A DNA stretch of 64,000 nucleotides from Enterobacter cancerogenus (GCF_019047785.1 NZ_CP077290.1:3100001-3164000), one strand, 5' to 3'; numbered from the stretch's first letter, positions 19,051-27,423 are shown. Numbers and translations: made by a program. Notes: a model not told the origin generated them from the letters alone.

Positions 19051-20706
19051 ATGTTATCTGGGCAAACACCTACCCGGCAATGGAACACACGACGCACGGA
19101 AAAAGCGCGCCGTCTGGCATCCGTACCGGTGCAGGGCAAGGTACTACCCACCGGCGATATCGTCGCCATGCTGGAAAAACTGATCGCGCCTGGCGACAAA
19201 GTCGTTCTGGAAGGTAACAACCAGAAACAGGCCGATTTCCTTTCCCGCTCCCTCGCCGACGTCAACCCGCAAATTGTGCATGACCTGCATATGATCATGC
19301 CAAGCGTCGGTCGCAGCGAACATCTGGATATCTTTGAAAAAGGCATCGCCCGCAAGCTGGACTTCTCTTTCTCCGGCACCCAGAGCCTGCGTATTTCGCA
19401 GCTGCTGGAAGACGGCCAGCTCGAAATCGGCGCCATTCACACCTACATCGAGCTCTATTCACGCCTGTATGTCGATCTTTCTCCGAACGTTGCGCTCATC
19501 GCCGGTTTCAAAGCGGACCGCAAAGGCAACCTGTATACCGGGGCGAGCACCGAAGATACCCCGGCGCTGGTTGAAGCCGCCGCGTTCCACGACGGGATCG
19601 TCATCGCACAGGTGAACGAGCTGGTGGACGACGAATGCGATCTGCCGCGCGTGGATATTCCAGGCTCCTGGATCGACTACGTGGTAGTGGCCGACAAGCC
19701 GTTCTTTATTGAACCGCTGTTCACCCGCGACCCGCGCCTGATCAAACAGGAACACATCCTGATGGCGATGATGGCGATTAAGGGCATCTACGCGGAACAT
19801 CAGGTGCAGTCCCTCAACCACGGGATCGGCTTTAACACCGCAGCGATTGAGCTGCTGCTGCCGACCTACGGCGAACAGCTCGGCCTGAAGGGCAAAATCT
19901 GTAAGCACTGGACCCTGAACCCGCATCCAACGTTGATCCCGGCGATTGAAAGCGGCTGGGTGGAAAGCGTGCACTGCTTCGGCGGCGAGCTGGGGATGGA
20001 AGAGTACATCCGCGCCCGTCCGGACATCTTCTTTACCGGTGCCGACGGCTCCATGCGTTCCAACCGCGCTTTCTGCCAGCTGGCAGGCCAGTATGCGGTG
20101 GATATGTTTATTGGCTCCACCCTCCAGGTGGACGGCTACGCTAACTCCTCAACCGTGACCCGCGGGCGTCTTTCCGGCTTCGGCGGCGCGCCAAACATGG
20201 GCCACGATCCGCACGGTCGTCGCCACGCCACACCGGCCTGGCTGAACATGATCACCGAGCCTGACCCACTGCAGCGCGGTAAAAAACTGGTCGTGCAGAT
20301 GGTGGAAACCTTCCAGGCAGGCGTGAAGCCGACCTTTGTGGAGAAACTGGATGCCGTCGACGTGGCGAAAGCCTCCGGGATGCCGCTGGCACCGGTAATG
20401 ATTTACGGCGATGACGTGACCCACGTCCTGACCGAAGAGGGGATTGCTTACCTCTACCGCGCCAAAGATCTGGAAGAGCGTCGGGCGATGGTTGCCGCCG
20501 TGGCGGGGATCACCGATATCGGTCTGGGCGTAGACGCCAAACGCGTCGCAGAACTTCGCCAGAGCGGAAAAGTGGTTTACCCGGAAGATATGGGCATTCG
20601 CCGCACTGATGCCACCCGCTCACTGCTGGCGGCGGGCAGCGTGTCTGACCTCGTTGAGTGGTCCGGCGGTCTGTATAACCCACCTGCGAAATTCCGGAGC
20701 TGGTAA
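19051..20706 (+). CDS. mdcA: Malonate decarboxylase alpha subunit (acetyl-S-ACP:malonate ACP transferase)
   Basis: MdcA exchanges acetate for malonate on the ACP thiol of the malonate decarboxylase complex, in a CoA-transferase-like reaction in the cytosol. The 551-aa protein has the family's conserved blocks (GDKVVLEGNNQKQADFLSRS, HDLHMIMPSVGRSEH, FGGELGMEEYIRARPDIFFT, GRLSGFGGAPNMGHDPHGRR). The ATG follows an ideal AGGAGG at 8 bp. It is the first of eight tightly spaced genes and touches mdcB by 1 bp. Similarity to Klebsiella MdcA is the basis for the name. Confidence 0.96.
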   Translation: MLSGQTPTRQWNTRRTEKARRLASVPVQGKVLPTGDIVAMLEKLIAPGDKVVLEGNNQKQADFLSRSLADVNPQIVHDLHMIMPSVGRSEHLDIFEKGIARKLDFSFSGTQSLRISQLLEDGQLEIGAIHTYIELYSRLYVDLSPNVALIAGFKADRKGNLYTGASTEDTPALVEAAAFHDGIVIAQVNELVDDECDLPRVDIPGSWIDYVVVADKPFFIEPLFTRDPRLIKQEHILMAMMAIKGIYAEHQVQSLNHGIGFNTAAIELLLPTYGEQLGLKGKICKHWTLNPHPTLIPAIESGWVESVHCFGGELGMEEYIRARPDIFFTGADGSMRSNRAFCQLAGQYAVDMFIGSTLQVDGYANSSTVTRGRLSGFGGAPNMGHDPHGRRHATPAWLNMITEPDPLQRGKKLVVQMVETFQAGVKPTFVEKLDAVDVAKASGMPLAPVMIYGDDVTHVLTEEGIAYLYRAKDLEERRAMVAAVAGITDIGLGVDAKRVAELRQSGKVVYPEDMGIRRTDATRSLLAAGSVSDLVEWSGGLYNPPAKFRSW

Positions 20707-21563
20707 TGAAACTTCTGCCCCAGATTCAGGTTGAAGGCGGTGCCGAATGGCTGGCGCGAACCGCCACGCAGTGTCTGATTGACGAAGCACGATTAAGCCC
20801 GAAACCCGGTCTGGTGGACAGTCGGGGGAACGGCGCGCACCACGATCTTACGCTGGCGCTGATGGAGCGCTCCGCGCACAGCCTGACCCCTACGTTTCAG
20901 GCGCTGGCGCAGCAAAGCTGGCAGCGTCCGGCTGACGTTGCGCTCAGGCAAACCGTCGGGCGGCTTGGCCGCGAAGGCGAGCAGCAGATGATGAATGCAA
21001 CCGGCGGGGTCAATACCCACCGGGGTGCGATTTGGGCGCTGGGATTACTGGTCAGCGCGGTGGCGATGCAGGGCGGCGACGCCTCTGCGCAAACCGTCGC
21101 AGACACCGCCGCCCGGCTGGCAAAACTGCCGGATGACGCCGCACCGAAAGTGTTCAGCAAAGGGCTACGCGCCACGCATCGCTATCGCGTGCCGGGCGCG
21201 CGTGAAGAGGCGCAGCAGGCGTTTCCGCACATCATGCAGCGTGCGCTGCCGCAGCTTCGTCTGAGCCGACTTAACGGCAGCAGCGAAGCGCAGGCGAGGC
21301 TCGACGCGCTGATGGCCATCATGACGTCGCTTACCGATACCTGCGTGCTGTCGCGCGCCGGAATGGAGGGGCTGGACGCCATGCAGGACGGCGCCCGCGC
21401 CGTGCTGAACGCCGGAGGATGTGCCACGCCCGCAGGCCAACTGGCGCTGGCAACGTTAGATCGTCAGATGCTGGCACTCAACGCCTCACCGGGCGGCGCT
21501 GCCGACCTGCTTGCCGCCACGCTGTTTCTCGACCGCGTCGAAACGCCTTATTCAAAGCATTAA
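20706..21563 (+). CDS. mdcB: Triphosphoribosyl-dephospho-CoA synthase (malonate type)
   Basis: MdcB makes 2'-(5''-triphosphoribosyl)-3'-dephospho-CoA from ATP and dephospho-CoA, the precursor of the MdcC prosthetic group. It is a CitG-family protein of 285 aa, with the conserved PKPGLVDSRGNGAHHDLT near residue 35, GGVNTHRGAIWALG and the C-terminal Asp-rich helical part. It overlaps mdcA by one base and ends 9 bp before mdcC. Confidence 0.94.
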   Translation: MKLLPQIQVEGGAEWLARTATQCLIDEARLSPKPGLVDSRGNGAHHDLTLALMERSAHSLTPTFQALAQQSWQRPADVALRQTVGRLGREGEQQMMNATGGVNTHRGAIWALGLLVSAVAMQGGDASAQTVADTAARLAKLPDDAAPKVFSKGLRATHRYRVPGAREEAQQAFPHIMQRALPQLRLSRLNGSSEAQARLDALMAIMTSLTDTCVLSRAGMEGLDAMQDGARAVLNAGGCATPAGQLALATLDRQMLALNASPGGAADLLAATLFLDRVETPYSKH

Positions 21564-21572
21564 GAGGATGTT

Positions 21573-21872
21573 ATGGAAAAAATCACATTAACCATGCCCG
21601 CCAGCCGCGCGTTAAGCGGTAAAGCGCTGGCAGGGGTTGTCGGTTCCGGGGATATGGAGGTGCTTTTCGCCGCCGAACCGGGCCAGACGTTAACCATTGA
21701 TATCACCACTTCCGTCGACAACAGCCGCGGTCGCTGGGAAGCCCTGTTTACGCGCCTGCAAACCGTCAGCAGCCTGCCCGCAGGCAAACTGACCATTCAC
21801 GACTTCGGCGCGACGCCGGGCGTGGCGCGCATTCGTATCGAACAGGTTTTTGAGGGGGTGAGCCATGCGTGA
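21573..21872 (+). CDS. mdcC: Malonate decarboxylase acyl carrier protein (delta subunit)
   Basis: This 99-aa ACP carries acetyl or malonyl on a phosphoribosyl-dephospho-CoA arm. The modification residue known for Klebsiella MdcC, Ser25, is present in GVVGSGDMEVL. The fold differs from fatty-acid ACP. It overlaps mdcD by 8 bp, implying coupled translation of stoichiometric subunits. Confidence 0.94.
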   Translation: MEKITLTMPASRALSGKALAGVVGSGDMEVLFAAEPGQTLTIDITTSVDNSRGRWEALFTRLQTVSSLPAGKLTIHDFGATPGVARIRIEQVFEGVSHA

Positions 21873-22698
21873 TGACAGCAGCTTTATCGAACTAAAAGCA
21901 CGCCAGCGTGCGCAGGCGCTGCTGGATGACGGCAGCTACCGTGAACTGCTGGATCCGTTTGAAGGCATTATTTCTCCGTGGCTGGGGCCGCAGGGGATTG
22001 TGCCGCAGGCCGACGACGGCATGGTGGTAGCGAAAGGGACCATCAACGGTCAGCCTGCCGTGGTAGTTGCCATCGAAGGCGCGTTCCAGGGCGGCAGTAT
22101 GGGCGAAGTGTCCGGTGCCAAAATGGCGGCGGCGCTGGAGTTGGCGGCGGAAGATAACCGCAACGGTATCCCGACTCAGGCGGTGCTGTGCCTCGAAACC
22201 GGCGGCGTGCGCTTGCAGGAAGCCAACCTGGGCCTGGCGGCGATTGCCGATATCCACGCCGCGATTGTCGATCTGCGTCGCTACACGCCGGTGATCGGCA
22301 TTGTGGCCGGGACCGTGGGCTGCTTCGGCGGGATGTCCATCGCCGCAGCGCTGTGCAGCTACCTGATTGTGACCCGCGAAGCGCGTCTTGGCCTGAACGG
22401 CCCGCAGGTTATCGAACAGGAAGCGGGGATTGAAGAGTACGACTCCCGCGACCGTCCGTTTATCTGGAGCATGACCGGCGGCGAAGTGCGCTATGAAAGC
22501 GGCCTGGTGGATGCGCTGGTGGGTGACGGCGTGAACGCGGTGAAAGCGGCAATGAACGACGCGATTGCGAAAGGCGTGCCGGCGAAACACCGCACCGATA
22601 ACTACGACGATTACCTGAACCGTCTGACCAATTTCGACACCCGCAAACAGGCCGATGCCGAACAGATTAAAGCGCTTTTTGCCCGGGAGGTGAAATGA
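21865..22698 (+). CDS. mdcD: Malonate decarboxylase beta subunit (malonyl-S-ACP decarboxylase)
   Basis: MdcD forms, with MdcE, the biotin-independent malonyl-ACP decarboxylase that releases CO2 and leaves acetyl-ACP. The 277-aa crotonase/carboxyltransferase fold shows the oxyanion glycine runs GGSMGEVSGAKMAAALE and GTVGCFGGMSIAAA. Its start overlaps mdcC and its stop overlaps the mdcE start by 4 bp. Confidence 0.94.
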   Translation: MRDDSSFIELKARQRAQALLDDGSYRELLDPFEGIISPWLGPQGIVPQADDGMVVAKGTINGQPAVVVAIEGAFQGGSMGEVSGAKMAAALELAAEDNRNGIPTQAVLCLETGGVRLQEANLGLAAIADIHAAIVDLRRYTPVIGIVAGTVGCFGGMSIAAALCSYLIVTREARLGLNGPQVIEQEAGIEEYDSRDRPFIWSMTGGEVRYESGLVDALVGDGVNAVKAAMNDAIAKGVPAKHRTDNYDDYLNRLTNFDTRKQADAEQIKALFAREVK

Positions 22699-23498
22699 TG
22701 AGTAATTCAATGAGCCGTGGCGAACTCTGGCTGGAAACCCTCGCCCCGAACGCCAAACGTCTGGAAGGACTTTGCCCGTCCGTGCAGGCCGCAGACGGTG
22801 AGCTTAACGGTGAAACGGTGCGTTTTGTCGCCGTCGTCCCGGATGACAACAACCACTATCCGCGTGCCGCGCAGGGCGAAGTGGGCCTGCTTGAAGGCTG
22901 GACGCTGGCAAAAGTGGTCAGCGAAACCGTTGCCGCCGATGCCGATAAAGCCGTTAAACGCCCGATTGTGGCAGTGATTGACGTCCCAAGTCAGGCCTAT
23001 GGTCGTCGTGAAGAGGCGTTTGGTATTCACCAGGCGCTGGCCGGTGCCGCTGCGGCCTACGCTAACGCGCGTCTGGCCGGTCATCCGGTGATTGGCCTGA
23101 TTGTCGGCAAAGCGATGTCCGGCGCGTTTCTGGCGCACGGCTACCAGGCTAACCGCCTGATCGCCTTCAACGACAAGGGCGTGCTGATCCACGCGATGGG
23201 TAAAGAATCTGCGGCGCGTATCACCCTGCGTACCGTGGAGGCGCTGGAAAAACTGGCGGCCACCATTCCGCCGATGGCGTATGACATCAGCAACTACGCC
23301 ACGCTGGGGCTGCTTTCCAGCCTGCTGGACATCAGCAACCCGGATGCCCCAACCGATAACGATCTGGCGCAGGTGAAAACCACGCTGCAACAGGCCATCA
23401 ACGACGCGCGTCAGGACGCCACCCTGAAAAACCGCTTAGGCGCTGACAACCGCCGCAGCTCGGCACTCGTTCGCGAACGCATGCGGGCCAGCTGGTAA
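22695..23498 (+). CDS. mdcE: Malonate decarboxylase gamma subunit
   Basis: This 267-aa partner of MdcD (carboxyltransferase fold; DVPSQAYGRREEAFG, IGLIVGKAMSGAFLAHG) completes the decarboxylase. Two adjacent ATG codons follow GGAGG, and the second (22698) has the better spacing, so the true product may be one residue shorter. A 121-bp gap with a GC hairpin separates it from mdcF. Confidence 0.92.
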   Translation: MMSNSMSRGELWLETLAPNAKRLEGLCPSVQAADGELNGETVRFVAVVPDDNNHYPRAAQGEVGLLEGWTLAKVVSETVAADADKAVKRPIVAVIDVPSQAYGRREEAFGIHQALAGAAAAYANARLAGHPVIGLIVGKAMSGAFLAHGYQANRLIAFNDKGVLIHAMGKESAARITLRTVEALEKLAATIPPMAYDISNYATLGLLSSLLDISNPDAPTDNDLAQVKTTLQQAINDARQDATLKNRLGADNRRSSALVRERMRASW

Positions 23499-23526
23499 GT
23501 AAAAAGAGACCTGCCAGATGCACAAC

Positions 23527-23555
23527 CCCGTGGGCGTACGTTGCGCCCACGCGGG
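23527..23555 (+). other. Intercistronic hairpin between mdcE and mdcF
   Basis: GTGGGCG (23530-23536) pairs with CGCCCAC (23544-23550). CCC/GGG outside a small bulge extends the stem, and outer TGCA/TGCA and CAG/CTG segments can pair as well. No U-run follows, so it is more likely a processing or mRNA stability point than a terminator. Confidence 0.55.
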
Positions 23556-23619
23556 AGGCTGCATCCTGAAAATAATAAACATCGCGCCAGTGCTATAACT
23601 TTTTTACTACAGGTGATTT

Positions 23620-24579
23620 ATGACTTACGTAATTGTTCATGCTCTTGCACCGATTTTCGTCATCATGCTGCTGGGATTCTGGGCCGGTAAGGCAAAGATG
23701 GTCGATAACAAAAATGTTTCCCTGCTTAATATTTTCGTCATGGATTTTGCACTGCCTGCCGCGCTGTTTAGCGCCACCGTGCAAACGCCGTGGACCGGCA
23801 TCGTGGCCCAGTCGCCGCTGATTCTGGTGCTGACTCTGGCGATGTGGATAACCTATGCGGCCATCTACTTCCTCGCCACCAAAGTCTTTAAAAAATCTCC
23901 GCAGGATGCGGCCGTGCTGACGCTGACCGTCGCCCTGCCGAACTATGCGGCGCTCGGCCTGCCAATCCTGGGCAGCGTGCTGGGTGAAAGTTCTTCTACC
24001 TCGCTCTCCGTGGCGGTCTCCATCGCCTGCGGCTCCGTACTGATGACGCCGTTCTGCCTGCTGATCCTTGAGCGTGAAAAAGCGCGCGCCGAAGGGAATA
24101 ACTCCGGCTCAACCCTCTCCATGCTGCCGGTGCTGATGTGGCGCTCGATTAAAAAACCGATCGTTATGGGCCCGCTGCTGGGGGTGATCCTCTCCGCTAT
24201 CGGCATCAAAATGCCGGAACTGGTTCTCGCGGCGATTAAACCGCTGGGGCTGTCCGCCACCGCAGCTGCGCTGTTCCTGACCGGGGTGATCCTCTCTGCT
24301 CGTAAGCTGCAGATCAACACCATGGTGATCACCTCCACCATCGCCAAGCTGCTGATCCAGCCTGCGATTGCCTGGGGTATCGTCTTAATCTTCGGTCTGC
24401 ACGGTTCTGTGGCGATCACCGCTATCCTGATGATTGCGCTGTCCGCGGGCTTCTTCGGCGTGGTGTTCGGTAACCGCTTTGGCGTGCAGTCACCGGATGC
24501 GGAAGCCGTGCTGCTGTTAAGCTCCGTACTGTGTATCCTGTCGCTGCCGCTGTTTATCTCGCTGACTTCAGGAATGTAA
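23620..24579 (+). CDS. mdcF: Malonate transporter, auxin efflux carrier family
   Basis: MdcF is the predicted malonate permease: 319 aa with about ten membrane segments, of the AEC/BART superfamily (N-terminal MTYVIVHALAPIFVIMLLGF, C-terminal LLLSSVLCILSLPLFISL). A repeat-like pattern of five plus five helices around a charged loop (LEREKARAEGNNSG) is visible. Placement between structural and accessory mdc genes supports the role. MdcF is the single-component alternative to the MdcLM carrier found in other bacteria. Confidence 0.9.
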   Translation: MTYVIVHALAPIFVIMLLGFWAGKAKMVDNKNVSLLNIFVMDFALPAALFSATVQTPWTGIVAQSPLILVLTLAMWITYAAIYFLATKVFKKSPQDAAVLTLTVALPNYAALGLPILGSVLGESSSTSLSVAVSIACGSVLMTPFCLLILEREKARAEGNNSGSTLSMLPVLMWRSIKKPIVMGPLLGVILSAIGIKMPELVLAAIKPLGLSATAAALFLTGVILSARKLQINTMVITSTIAKLLIQPAIAWGIVLIFGLHGSVAITAILMIALSAGFFGVVFGNRFGVQSPDAEAVLLLSSVLCILSLPLFISLTSGM

Positions 24580-24581
24580 TC

Positions 24582-25199
24582 ATGACCACAACATTACGCC
24601 CCCACGACCTCATCTGGCTTACCGCGCGTGACGCGCTGGAAGGCATCACCGAATCCTGGGTGGAGGCGGCCTGGCATACCGGCCTGCCGGTAGTGGTGCG
24701 GCGTGATGTTGATAGCGAAGGCCGTATTCCCGTTGGCGTGCGCGGATTGCGCCGCGACCAGCGGGCGGCCGGATGGGTGAAGCCAGAACGCGTGACGCGC
24801 GTGGTTACGCCCGAATCACTGAGCGTAACGGCCGATCTGCTGCGCTCGCCGTTTGTGACGCAGCCGCCGGTTCAGGTGGCGCTGCAACTTTCCCAGCAGC
24901 CGTGGCCGTGGTCGTGGGGCATTACCGGCAGCACCGGCTACGCGCTGGCAACCGGCATTCCGGTTATCCATGCCGACAGCGATCTCGACCTGCTGATCCG
25001 CGCTCCGCAGCCTCTCTCCCCCGATGCGTTTGCCGCCTGGCAGGCCCAGCTTAGCCGCGCGCTGTGCCGGGCTGATACGCAGGTGGATACGCCCGAGGGC
25101 GGCTTTGCGCTGGCGGAGTGGCTGCGCGACGGCAAAACGCTGCTGAAAACCCGCCGCGGGCCGCGTCTGGTGACGGACCCGTGGCACAGGGAGGCGTGA
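24582..25199 (+). CDS. mdcG: Malonate decarboxylase holo-ACP synthase (phosphoribosyl-dephospho-CoA transferase)
   Basis: MdcG attaches the phosphoribosyl-dephospho-CoA group to Ser25 of MdcC. This CitX-like nucleotidyltransferase of 205 aa contains WSWGITGSTGYALATG and the acidic DSDLDLLIR motif expected for metal-dependent transfer. The ATG at 24582, two bases after the mdcF stop with AGGA upstream, is chosen over an in-frame start within mdcF. It overlaps mdcH by one base. Confidence 0.93.
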   Translation: MTTTLRPHDLIWLTARDALEGITESWVEAAWHTGLPVVVRRDVDSEGRIPVGVRGLRRDQRAAGWVKPERVTRVVTPESLSVTADLLRSPFVTQPPVQVALQLSQQPWPWSWGITGSTGYALATGIPVIHADSDLDLLIRAPQPLSPDAFAAWQAQLSRALCRADTQVDTPEGGFALAEWLRDGKTLLKTRRGPRLVTDPWHREA

Positions 25200-26095
25200 T
25201 GAAAATACTGTTTACTTTTCCGGGGCAGGGCACGCAGCATGAAGGCATGCTGCAAAACCTGCCGGGTACCGAGCTGGCTCAGGCGCGCGAGGTGTTGGGG
25301 GCGGAGGTTGATACGCTGGATAGCGCTGCTTCGTTATCCCATACCCGCGCGGTGCAGCTTTCGCTGCTGATAGCCGGTGTCGCCTGGGCGCGCGAGCTTG
25401 AGCGACGCGGCGTAACGCCGGATATCGTCAGCGGGCTGTCCATTGGCGCATACCCGGCGGCGGTTATCGCGGGCGCGCTGGATTTCACCGATGCGCTTAG
25501 GCTGGTCGCGCTGCGTGGCGATTTAATGGAGCAGGCGTATCCGCACGGCTATGGCCTGACGGCGATTATGGGCTTGACCCTGCCGCAGGTGGAACAGCTT
25601 ATCGAAGGCACCGGAACCTATATTGCGAACCTGAACGCCGAAACGCAGATTGTGATCGCCGGACGTGATGACGGGATGGCGCAGGTAGCCGAGCGCGCGC
25701 TGGCGAAAGGGGCGAGCAAGGCCAAACGACTGGCGGTCAGCGTACCATCGCACTGCGCGCTGCTGGCGGAGCCGGCGCAGAAGCTTGTGGCGGCGTTTGA
25801 AAAAGTGACGCTCTCTCGCCCACGCTTAGCGTATCTTAGCGGCAGCACCGGCCGCGTGCTGTGGCAGCCGGAGAAGATCGCCGACGATCTGGCGATGAAT
25901 ATGGCCCGCACCGTGCGCTGGCAGGAGGCAGTCATTTCCGCCAACGAACGCGACGCGCGACTGGCTATTGAGATGCCGCCCGGCGGTATTTTGACCTGCT
26001 TAACGCGCCAGGCGGCGTGGGAAGGGGAGTCTATATCGCTGGAACGCAGCGGGGTTGAGGTAGCGGTACATTTGGCGGGGCGGCTCCAGCGGTGA
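25199..26095 (+). CDS. mdcH: Malonate decarboxylase subunit epsilon (malonyl-CoA:ACP transacylase)
   Basis: MdcH loads malonyl onto the acetylated ACP to prime the decarboxylase. The acyltransferase fold of 298 aa has the FPGQGTQHEGM start motif, the nucleophile Ser81 in GLSIGAYPAAV and the catalytic His region SVPSHCALL. The ATG at 25199 overlaps the mdcG stop, and a longer reading frame starting inside mdcG is rejected. Last gene of the operon. A truncated REP and three hairpins follow. Confidence 0.93.
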   Translation: MKILFTFPGQGTQHEGMLQNLPGTELAQAREVLGAEVDTLDSAASLSHTRAVQLSLLIAGVAWARELERRGVTPDIVSGLSIGAYPAAVIAGALDFTDALRLVALRGDLMEQAYPHGYGLTAIMGLTLPQVEQLIEGTGTYIANLNAETQIVIAGRDDGMAQVAERALAKGASKAKRLAVSVPSHCALLAEPAQKLVAAFEKVTLSRPRLAYLSGSTGRVLWQPEKIADDLAMNMARTVRWQEAVISANERDARLAIEMPPGGILTCLTRQAAWEGESISLERSGVEVAVHLAGRLQR

Positions 26096-26098
26096 GTT

Positions 26099-26114
26099 TT
26101 GCCCGGCGGCGCTT
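26099..26114 (-). repeat. Left half of a REP element (truncated)
   Basis: TTGCCCGGCGGCGCTT equals the first half of the complete REP at 12687 but is followed by unrelated sequence. It lies 4 bp after mdcH and marks the left edge of the accessory island. Confidence 0.6.
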
Positions 26115-26146
26115 TCGAAAAACGTAAGGTACGATAGGCACTTATA

Positions 26147-26220
26147 GCTCAGGGTGGAAATCTCCCTGAGCATGCGTCAGCGACGCTGATGACGAGTGTT
26201 AGGGTAAACACCCTTTTTTT
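26147..26220 (+). ncRNA. Candidate structured RNA or transcript end: three hairpins and a U-run
   Basis: Three stems follow one another: GCTCAGGG/CCCTGAGC (26147-26154 with 26164-26171, 9-nt loop), GCGTC/GACGC (26174-26186, 3-nt loop) and AGGGT/ACCCT with T7 (26201-26220). The density of structure in 74 bp could be a small RNA or simply the complex 3' end of the mdc mRNA. No good promoter was found upstream. Confidence 0.3.
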
Positions 26221-26498
26221 ATTAAATCGATTGCCTGCTCAAGTTGCTGGTAAAACCTATGACGCAAATCTTCCAGCTCGTTATTCTCTTTACGGAGCGG
26301 TAGCCCATTTTTGTGAAGAACAATATCGTTAAATGATCCCATTCCACCATAAACTTTTTTTAATGCGAATATTGAAGTTTCACAGTCGACGTCAAGTTCA
26401 CTACCAAGAGCCTCAAAGGTTTTGGCCCATGCATTCTCATTGTTTGAGCGCAGTACGCTAATAATATTGGTTAACGTTTTCTTTATTTCATTTATCAT
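26199..26498 (-). CDS. Small immunity-like protein (DUF6966-like)
   Basis: A 99-aa protein starts with MINEIKKTLTNIISVLRSNNENAW. It carries the motif YGGMGSFND near residues 49-57, which I associate from memory with DUF6966-type small proteins, and has a helical C-terminus. A GGGGG ribosome site lies 8 bp before the ATG. It is the last gene of the minus-strand island and AT-richer than the core. A role as an orphan immunity protein is inferred only from its neighbours. Its stop codon lies in the mdc terminator stem. Confidence 0.6.
   Translation of the reverse strand: MINEIKKTLTNIISVLRSNNENAWAKTFEALGSELDVDCETSIFALKKVYGGMGSFNDIVLHKNGLPLRKENNELEDLRHRFYQQLEQAIDLIKKGCLP
26201..26220 (+). terminator. 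Terminator ending the mdc operon
   Basis: AGGGT-AAAC-ACCCT followed by seven T. It reads in the mdc direction and overlaps the last codons of the convergent gene that ends at 26199. Confidence 0.7.
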
Positions 26499-26604
26499 TT
26501 TAAACCCCCACTACTCAGTATTTTAACACCAGGTATTCTCCACGGTTCACGCACGACTACTTGTCGTTTTTTGTGTAAACTGCCAGGTTGAGATTTGACG
26601 CATA

Positions 26605-27111
26605 TTAATTCACCGTATCAATTAGTGCGGATAACAATTCGTGAAATTGGTTATGTGATTCTATTACATAATCCGTTGAGACTTTATCACGGATCTGAAA
26701 GCAGTCATCAGCGAAACTGTAGACAATAACGGATATACCATCCTCACCAATGAGCACCTTATCAGTGAGATTCTGATCAAGATAGATTTCATCGGTGCGT
26801 GTATCAACGTTGCGGATGTAGATATTTGACCATAATGGCACACCATTTTCTGCCTGAACTACGTTATATAAAGTCAGTCCGTTATACTCCAGACCATCCA
26901 TAATGTTGAACATATTCAGGTAGTCAGATCGGGTAACCATCAGGCGTTGTATATCCTCGTAAACCGTTCTTTTCTGACGACCCCATTCGGCGGGTGGAGC
27001 ATTGCGCATGAGATCTGCCATTACGGCAGGATTGACAGGATTGGCTATCGGGTAGTTATCAGCAGTCATTAGGGCCTTGAATATGTCTAACAATTCATCG
27101 GTATTCTTCAT
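26605..27111 (-). CDS. Putative immunity protein (SMI1/KNR4- or YrhA-like)
   Basis: A 168-aa cytosolic protein without signal or membrane segment. The pattern of an N-terminal helix, YLNMFNIMDGLEYNGLTLYNV, and C-terminal IGEDGISVIVYSF...FHELLSALI resembles SMI1/KNR4-superfamily (SUKH) or YrhA-type immunity proteins. That assignment is by pattern and is moderate at best. The ATG follows AAGGAG at 5 bp and overlaps the previous small ORF by 4 bp (ATGA), the arrangement typical of a toxin tip followed by its immunity gene. Confidence 0.65.
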   Translation of the reverse strand: MKNTDELLDIFKALMTADNYPIANPVNPAVMADLMRNAPPAEWGRQKRTVYEDIQRLMVTRSDYLNMFNIMDGLEYNGLTLYNVVQAENGVPLWSNIYIRNVDTRTDEIYLDQNLTDKVLIGEDGISVIVYSFADDCFQIRDKVSTDYVIESHNQFHELLSALIDTVN

Positions 27112-27398
27112 TTCTTCTCCTTAATGCCAGCGGGATAAATTACATCTTTTGGAGCAGGCCATAACACTTTTGCGCTTTCATTATAGGGAAGAACTTTAGT
27201 TATCGTGCCCTGGGCCTTTGAAAGCGTGTAATGATAGGGCGAACTTTGTATCAGCGTTAGGTTTTCAAAAATATTTGTTCCTGCGTCATCAAGATTGTTT
27301 TTTATTTTCCCATATAGCCCTTTAATCTTTTTACTGTTTGTCTGAATCCTAAATGTTGCAGTTGTCAATACTATCCGCCGCCAAATGATATTCAGCAT
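27108..27398 (-). CDS. Small ORF, possible orphan toxin C-terminal domain
   Basis: A 96-codon frame with no recognised family. It is basic (FRIQTNSKKIKGLYGKIKNN) and ends VLWPAPKDVIYPAGIKEKK, overlapping the next gene by 4 bp. The ATG has AGGA 6 bp upstream, but this region is the end of a duplicated copy of the start of the large island gene, in another frame. It may be a displaced toxin tip with its cognate immunity downstream, or a decayed fragment. Function is not known. Confidence 0.5.
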   Translation of the reverse strand: MLNIIWRRIVLTTATFRIQTNSKKIKGLYGKIKNNLDDAGTNIFENLTLIQSSPYHYTLSKAQGTITKVLPYNESAKVLWPAPKDVIYPAGIKEKK

Positions 27399-27423
27399 CC
27401 CAATTCCTGTTGAGTGTAAACAT
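27349..27423 (-). pseudogene. Truncated 24-codon copy of the start of the DUF6883-like gene
   Basis: The repeat copy keeps the AGGAACAGG ribosome site and ATG of the large island gene. It reads MFTLNRNWDAEYHLAADS before a stop codon, compared with MFTLYMKWDAGCDLAPAD in the large gene. Shared residues (MFTL, WDA, LA) show it is a duplicated, out-of-use N-terminus overlapping the 96-codon ORF. Confidence 0.6.
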
